In this document: positions 6,563 through 9,853 of the stretch, in pieces | Layout: each line of letters starts with the position of its first letter | Position numbering within the stretch: position 1 is the stretch's first letter | Assembly (NCBI GenBank): GCA_026418755.1 | Contig: JAOAAR010000044.1 | Span: 1-9,853, forward strand | Length of the DNA: 9,853 nucleotides | Reading direction: 5' to 3' | Origin: Planctomycetota bacterium | Lineage (GTDB): Bacteria > Planctomycetota > SKW154 | Made by a program: the position numbers and the translations under genes | Notes under the pieces: generated by a model | Told to the model about the DNA's origin: nothing | What the model saw: only the letters and a program-made list of their open reading frames with translations | Databases searched by the model: none

Positions 6563-7165
6563 TTAATAGTCCAGTGACTCAACAGAAACCTTTATTCGAG
6601 TATAGTGATGTTTGATGTTGTGCATTTCTGTGATGTAGTCTGCTATTGAGAAGAGTGAGTAGAAATGGCCTCTGCCTGTGAGCACCAGTTCGACTTTCTC
6701 GTCCCGTTTTTGGATGGTCCTTAGCACTTCATCTTCTCTTAAAAGATTGAAGGAGAGGGCGTAGAGTATCTCATCGAGAACAACCATCTGGTAGTTTTGA
6801 GAGGAGAGGACAGATTCGGCGAGAAGGAGCCCTTTGCGAGCAGATAGAACCTCTTCCGGTGGAGGATGGTGAGGATTAATGTGGCAGTCGGCACAGGCAT
6901 CGCAAATCTTTTTTCTAGGATGTCTGCAACCGCTACCCAAGCGACGCAGGAGCAGTTTTTCAGAAAAAAGCCTATTCTCGAAAAACCAAAGTTCGCCGTA
7001 ACGGTTGGAGTTTTTCAGAAACTGCAAGATAGCAACAGAGAATCCTCTCCCCAGTGCACGCAGAGCGAGTCCTAGCGCTGCGCTCGTCTTTCCTTTCCCT
7101 TCTCCATAATAAATATGAATAAGCCCTCTCTTCTTCAATTCATACCTCGTAAGAAAACTCTTCAT
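6563..7165 (-). CDS. CobA/CobO-type ATP:corrinoid adenosyltransferase
   Basis: Transfers the adenosyl group of ATP to the cobalt of reduced corrinoids, the step that forms adenosylcobalamin, in the cytoplasm. GLIHIYYGEGKGKTSAALGLALRA holds the family P-loop (residues 21-28). Further family motifs are the acidic pair in VVLDEI (128-133), LTGRG (162-166) and ITEMHNIKHHY (178-188). Between the P-loop region and the DE motif lies a Cys/His cluster, Cys80, Cys88, Cys91, Cys94 and His95, in the frame C-x7-C-x2-C-x2-CH; this is not part of the E. coli CobA sequence as I recall it. The ATG at 7165 has no Shine-Dalgarno and follows a terminator-like hairpin directly. A TTG at 7138 has GAGG 6 bases upstream and would start MKKRGLIHIYYG, closer to family N-termini (191 residues). 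The family is clear and the start is unsure. It converges on the sigma-like gene with a 9-base gap. Confidence 0.9.
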   Translation of the reverse strand: MKSFLTRYELKKRGLIHIYYGEGKGKTSAALGLALRALGRGFSVAILQFLKNSNRYGELWFFENRLFSEKLLLRRLGSGCRHPRKKICDACADCHINPHHPPPEEVLSARKGLLLAESVLSSQNYQMVVLDEILYALSFNLLREDEVLRTIQKRDEKVELVLTGRGHFYSLFSIADYITEMHNIKHHYTRIKVSVESLDY

Positions 7166-7202
7166 AAAAAGAGCCGCTTCAGGAACTCACCCAAAGCGGC
7201 TC
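7166..7202 (-). terminator. Terminator-like hairpin ending at the ATG of the adenosyltransferase
   Basis: In minus-strand RNA, GAGCCGCTT (7202-7194), a 14-base loop and AAGCGGCTC (7179-7171) form a perfect 9-bp stem followed at once by five U. It lies 75 bases after the stop of the 451-residue lipoprotein and is well placed to end that transcript. The next three bases are the ATG at 7165-7163. Termination here would leave the adenosyltransferase without its own visible promoter, so readthrough or a control function is possible. Confidence 0.75.
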
Positions 7203-7277
7203 CCTCACGATGCAAGGACGGTTATTTATTTCATCATTTATTCCTTTTTCTACTTCATCGCCCCTTTTGGTTGGGTT

Positions 7278-8633
7278 TTATTTCTGATACATCAGGTCCT
7301 TAACTCTTAAGTTTTCTGCCTCATCTACAAGGTAATTGTCAATCTTCTCGTCTATTTCTTTGGCGACCTGTCGGCAGATTTTTTCGCAGTTTTCTAACAT
7401 TATCTCTTTCACATTTTTGTTTGTTTCAGGGTCTTTCCAGTCAAGCCATTCTATCCATTTCAGTTCTTCAGCACGCTTTATCAAGCGCAGGTCCTCAGCG
7501 GTGAGTTTCACTTGCTGTTCTTCCACAATTGGTACTTCAACAGGAGGGTGTTGCGCTTTTTCGATTTTGCCCCAGATATGCAGGTCGTTGTCGGGTGCGA
7601 ATCTTTTGTCAAGGGTGCGGTAATCTATTTTTGAGAGTAAGGCGCGTTTTGGAACATCGTTGAGCCAGACACGGGAATATGAAGTTTCTCCACAGTTGTG
7701 TCCAAAAGGTATACGCCCTACTGGAATCGCCATCTTCAGAATCTCAGGTGATATGATTCCTTCTGTATACACTGTCTTTTTCAGCATCTCAACATAGGAA
7801 TCGAGCCCCTTCATCTCTCCTGGATATACGCTCACATCGGCTCTACAAGTCGGGCACCAGCGGGTATAGCCCTCATCGTCCTCAAACCCTACCTCTTCCC
7901 ACCAGATATGGCTCCATCGGGTTTTGTCCTTTGTGTAGTTTTCTCCGACATTCCGCTTCGCCGCCTTGTCAAATTTTTTGTGGAACATCAGTTTGTTTGT
8001 TCTTTTGTCTCGTACATAGATTCCGTTGGGACCGACCTCCATCGCTAATGCATAGTTGAAGAAAGTATCCTTGTATCTGTTCTTCTCGTCATACCAGCCA
8101 GCGTAATCCTTTATACTCGATTCTTTGCCCATATACCAGTAAAGCGGCAATTCTGGCACAAATTGCACGCCTCGGTAACTTACTACCTTTTGCTCATCCT
8201 CTTTGGTTCGCATATACTTTTTGCCTGCTTCTGGATAGTACTTCGTCACAGGAGCATTATCGGGACCTAAAGGTATGTGCCCTTTTGCTGCGTTCATATG
8301 GGAGAGGCGGCAGAAGTGAGTGACGAACGGAACAAAAGGCGGGTTCTCAGGTGTCGTGTCGTACTCTTCGTTCTCCAGAAGCGAAAGGGAAGTCTTCTCG
8401 TATTTGATATAATACTCGCCGAACGGGTGTTTTACTGTCTTCTCTCCTCGTAACACCGGCACATTAAATTCTATCTTTCTTGTCTCTTGCACTTTCTTTT
8501 GTTCTTCAGCGAACCATCTGAATCCGTTCTGGAGTTTATCATCCAGCGCATCAAGGTCATCAGGTCCCCATCTTCTATTCTCCGTGCAAGAAAGGGCAAC
8601 AACCAGAAAAAGTAAAAGATATGAAAACCTCAT
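7278..8633 (-). CDS. Unrecognised 451-residue lipoprotein
   Basis: I do not recognise this protein. It begins MRFSYLLLFLVVALSC, a signal peptide with lipobox A-L-S-Cys16, so it should be a membrane-anchored lipoprotein with a mature part of about 435 residues. The mature protein has no membrane span or internal repeat that I can see. It is rich in aromatic and charged residues, for example WSHIWWEEVGFEDDEG (240-255). Besides Cys16 it has Cys108 (in HFCRLSH), Cys260 and Cys263 (CPTC), Cys314 (in HNCGE), Cys416 and Cys420. The CPTC pair and H312-N-C314 resemble metal-binding knuckles, but disulfides are equally possible outside the cytoplasm. The last 80 residues look helical and charged. The start ATG 8633 has a GGGGGA ribosome site and a strong promoter just upstream. 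It appears to be its own transcription unit, ending at the hairpin 7166-7202. Confidence 0.85.
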   Translation of the reverse strand: MRFSYLLLFLVVALSCTENRRWGPDDLDALDDKLQNGFRWFAEEQKKVQETRKIEFNVPVLRGEKTVKHPFGEYYIKYEKTSLSLLENEEYDTTPENPPFVPFVTHFCRLSHMNAAKGHIPLGPDNAPVTKYYPEAGKKYMRTKEDEQKVVSYRGVQFVPELPLYWYMGKESSIKDYAGWYDEKNRYKDTFFNYALAMEVGPNGIYVRDKRTNKLMFHKKFDKAAKRNVGENYTKDKTRWSHIWWEEVGFEDDEGYTRWCPTCRADVSVYPGEMKGLDSYVEMLKKTVYTEGIISPEILKMAIPVGRIPFGHNCGETSYSRVWLNDVPKRALLSKIDYRTLDKRFAPDNDLHIWGKIEKAQHPPVEVPIVEEQQVKLTAEDLRLIKRAEELKWIEWLDWKDPETNKNVKEIMLENCEKICRQVAKEIDEKIDNYLVDEAENLRVKDLMYQK

Positions 8634-8657
8634 ACTCTGTCCCCCAAGACAATAAGA

Positions 8658-8687
8658 ATTTTAATGCCTTCGTGGATGTCGTGTCAA
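8658..8687 (-). promoter_or_regulatory. Strong sigma-70-type promoter of the unrecognised lipoprotein
   Basis: On the minus strand, a perfect TTGACA (8687-8682), an 18-base spacer and TAAAAT (8663-8658, 5/6) make the best promoter match in the window. The start would fall near 8651, leaving a leader of about 18 bases that carries the GGGGGA ribosome site. The promoter follows the terminator of the upstream CBS protein, so the lipoprotein is probably transcribed alone and well expressed. Confidence 0.7.
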
Positions 8688-8720
8688 GAAAAAATTTACT
8701 CTCCTGAGCCCTCTATCTTA

Positions 8721-8756
8721 AAATTAAAACTCTTGGCAGACTTTCTGCTACCAAGA
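8721..8756 (-). terminator. Intrinsic terminator that contains the stop codon of the DUF21-CBS gene
   Basis: In minus-strand RNA, TCTTGG (8756-8751) pairs with CCAAGA (8736-8731), and CAGA (8747-8744) pairs with TCTG (8740-8737) around an AAG loop. The UAG stop (8750-8748) forms a 3-base bulge. A U-rich run (GTTTTAATTT, 8730-8721) follows. A ribosome reaching the stop would cover the stem, so termination may depend on ribosome release. Confidence 0.7.
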
Positions 8757-9713
8757 ACGCAATTCGCCTGTAATCTCTTCTACTATGTCTTTGATTGTCA
8801 CTATGCCGACGAAGCGCCCAACCGAATCAGTGACGATTGCCAGATGGGTTCTATGGATTCGCATCAGAAAAAGCGCATCCTTAAGGGAAGTCTCTTCTTT
8901 TAAGAAGAGCGGCGGACGCATCACATCTTTTACAAACTCTGCATTCTTGTAGAACATATCGAATATGTGCAGTACTCCTAATACCTTACTGGACTCAAAA
9001 CTCTCGATGACAGGCAACCTGGAGAGACGGTATATACGAGAGATGCGCATCACATCCTCTTTCGTTGCGTCAGGGTTGATTGTGACGGTAACGAAGGCAG
9101 GCACCATCACATCTTTAAGCCGGAGTCCGCTCAAACGAAACACATTCCTGACCATAGAACCTAAAAGAGATTCGGGCATGATATCTTCTTTTAATCGGGC
9201 TTCTACCTCTTCTCTTGTGAGAGAGGCGGTATCCGTTTTTTTCTGTTTCTCTTTTTGAGTGAGACGAATGAAAGGGAGTACAAGTAAGGAGAGAGGGCGA
9301 TAAAGTATGTATATAAAAGGAGCAAAATAGTAGAGAAGGGGATAAGAGCGGAGTCTGAACAAGTCTTTGGGCACCATTTCAGCAAAGACGGCGACAATGG
9401 GAGAAAACAGAGAAGCGCTCAGAAAAGCTGTAAGGAATTCACCTTTCACCAGCGCGGCAATTCGGAGGATTTCTGTGAAAGCGGCAGATGCGAGAAAGAG
9501 GGAAATGTTCGTGAATAAAAGGAGCAGGATTACAACCCATTTTCTGTGTGTTATAAGGAAGTTAAGTGCTTGAGCCCCTTTCAACCGTTTAAGGAGTCTT
9601 CCTCTTAAAGTCAGTTCATCGCATACATACAATCCTGTCTCGAATCCTGAAAAGAGCCCTGCTGACAGAATGAAGAAAAGCACGGTTATCAACAACAGAA
9701 TTATCAGCGTCAT
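8748..9713 (-). CDS. CNNM/CorC-family membrane protein (DUF21 plus CBS pair) without the C-terminal domain
   Basis: Integral membrane protein of the CNNM/CorC/HlyC ('hemolysin-like') family, linked in characterised members to Mg2+ or Co2+ export or balance. The DUF21 domain (1-150) has an N-terminal membrane helix with SAGLFSGFETG (17-27, the SxxFSGxET family motif), further helices near 58-80, 92-112 and 126-147, and the conserved EMVPKDLFR (112-120). A cytoplasmic CBS pair follows (about 200-253 and 263-317), with LSRLPVIE and GIVTIKDIVEEITGEL. At 321 residues it stops right after CBS2, whereas relatives of 400 or more residues add a CorC_HlyC transporter-associated domain. The ATG at 9713 overlaps the TGA of the upstream gene (ATGA), with GGAG 8 bases before it, so the two are translationally coupled. 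It probably acts with that upstream protein. The ion specificity is not shown by the sequence. Confidence 0.92.
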   Translation of the reverse strand: MTLIILLLITVLFFILSAGLFSGFETGLYVCDELTLRGRLLKRLKGAQALNFLITHRKWVVILLLLFTNISLFLASAAFTEILRIAALVKGEFLTAFLSASLFSPIVAVFAEMVPKDLFRLRSYPLLYYFAPFIYILYRPLSLLVLPFIRLTQKEKQKKTDTASLTREEVEARLKEDIMPESLLGSMVRNVFRLSGLRLKDVMVPAFVTVTINPDATKEDVMRISRIYRLSRLPVIESFESSKVLGVLHIFDMFYKNAEFVKDVMRPPLFLKEETSLKDALFLMRIHRTHLAIVTDSVGRFVGIVTIKDIVEEITGELRSW

Positions 9714-9853
9714 CTGGCCTTCTCCGCCAAAATCAAAACATCAGGCTCTGTGCGGACGACAGAGTATCTGAATCTCTCATCACTAAAAACATCACCTTTG
9801 AGAAGAGGACCGCCTTTCTTTTCGACGAGGTAATCAGATAGAGACTTCATATT
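9710..9853 (-). CDS. C-terminus of a second CNNM/CorC-family protein (runs off the window)
   Basis: Reading leftward from the window edge, the frame gives 47 residues and ends with TGA at 9712-9710. The segment SLSDYLVEKKGGPLLKGDVF followed by RFRYSVVRTEPDVLIL resembles the CorC_HlyC transporter-associated domain that ends CNNM/CorC proteins: TLGGxLxxxLGRxPxxGDxV, then FxVxxxxxxRIxxV. Position supports this, because the gene overlaps by 4 bases a second DUF21-CBS gene and such genes often occur as tandem pairs. The DUF21 and CBS parts would lie beyond the window. The match is short and rests on pattern and context. Confidence 0.7.
   Translation of the reverse strand, partial: NMKSLSDYLVEKKGGPLLKGDVFSDERFRYSVVRTEPDVLILAEKAR

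Noticed and set aside
7203..7277. Possible cobalamin riboswitch upstream of the adenosyltransferase
   Set aside because: The gap is only 112 bases, filled partly by the terminator hairpin, with no B12-box-like conserved core; such riboswitches need about 200 bases.
7115..7303. Plus-strand 62-codon frame across the gap between the adenosyltransferase and the lipoprotein
   Set aside because: It spans the terminator hairpin and the ends of both neighbouring genes, with no start signals.
8634..8747. Small gene or RNA in the gap before the lipoprotein
   Set aside because: The gap is fully explained by a terminator and a promoter with its leader.

Overview
The window looks like bacterial chromosome from a diderm (Gram-negative-type) organism of medium G+C content. 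Two lipoproteins with clear lipoboxes and a secreted tricorn-type protease support this. The RsmB motif IV reads DAPCSNSGVLRRR followed by EARYRI, a form I associate with the PVC group and related uncultured phyla. That assignment rests on memory and is weak. The core genes are intact, there are no IS elements, tRNAs, rRNAs or CRISPR, and no gene-free stretch longer than about 115 bases.

Layout, left to right. (1) Bases 1-202, minus: N-terminus of a small lipoprotein with its own promoter. (2) 294-5800, minus: a three-gene run in the order tricorn-like protease, fmt, rsmB. fmt and rsmB overlap by 8 bases and both use TTG starts with good Shine-Dalgarno sites. The usual partner def is not in the window, and the large protease occupies the upstream position. 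(3) 5801-5938: a compact divergent promoter region with two different perfect inverted repeats, one over each promoter. (4) 5939-6553, plus: a degenerate ECF-sigma-like protein with a Lys/Glu tail resembling a Lys/Glu segment inside the divergent protease. (5) 6563-7165, minus: a CobA/CobO-type corrinoid adenosyltransferase with an unusual Cys/His cluster. A terminator-like hairpin ends directly at its ATG. (6) 7278-8633, minus: a 451-residue lipoprotein I do not recognise, behind a near-consensus promoter. (7) 8748-9853, minus: two tandem CNNM/CorC-type (DUF21-CBS) membrane proteins. The downstream one lacks the usual C-terminal domain, and its stop codon lies inside its terminator hairpin.

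How the genes may work together: fmt and rsmB serve translation initiation and ribosome maturation. The protease probably degrades peptides in the envelope. The sigma-like gene is placed to be controlled with, or to control, the protease, but this is inference. The adenosyltransferase supplies adenosylcobalamin or salvages corrinoids; no other B12 gene and no cobalamin riboswitch is visible here.

The least ordinary parts are the protease/sigma-like divergent unit, the Cys-rich adenosyltransferase and the orphan lipoprotein. I do not see convincing evidence of a complete new multi-gene system.
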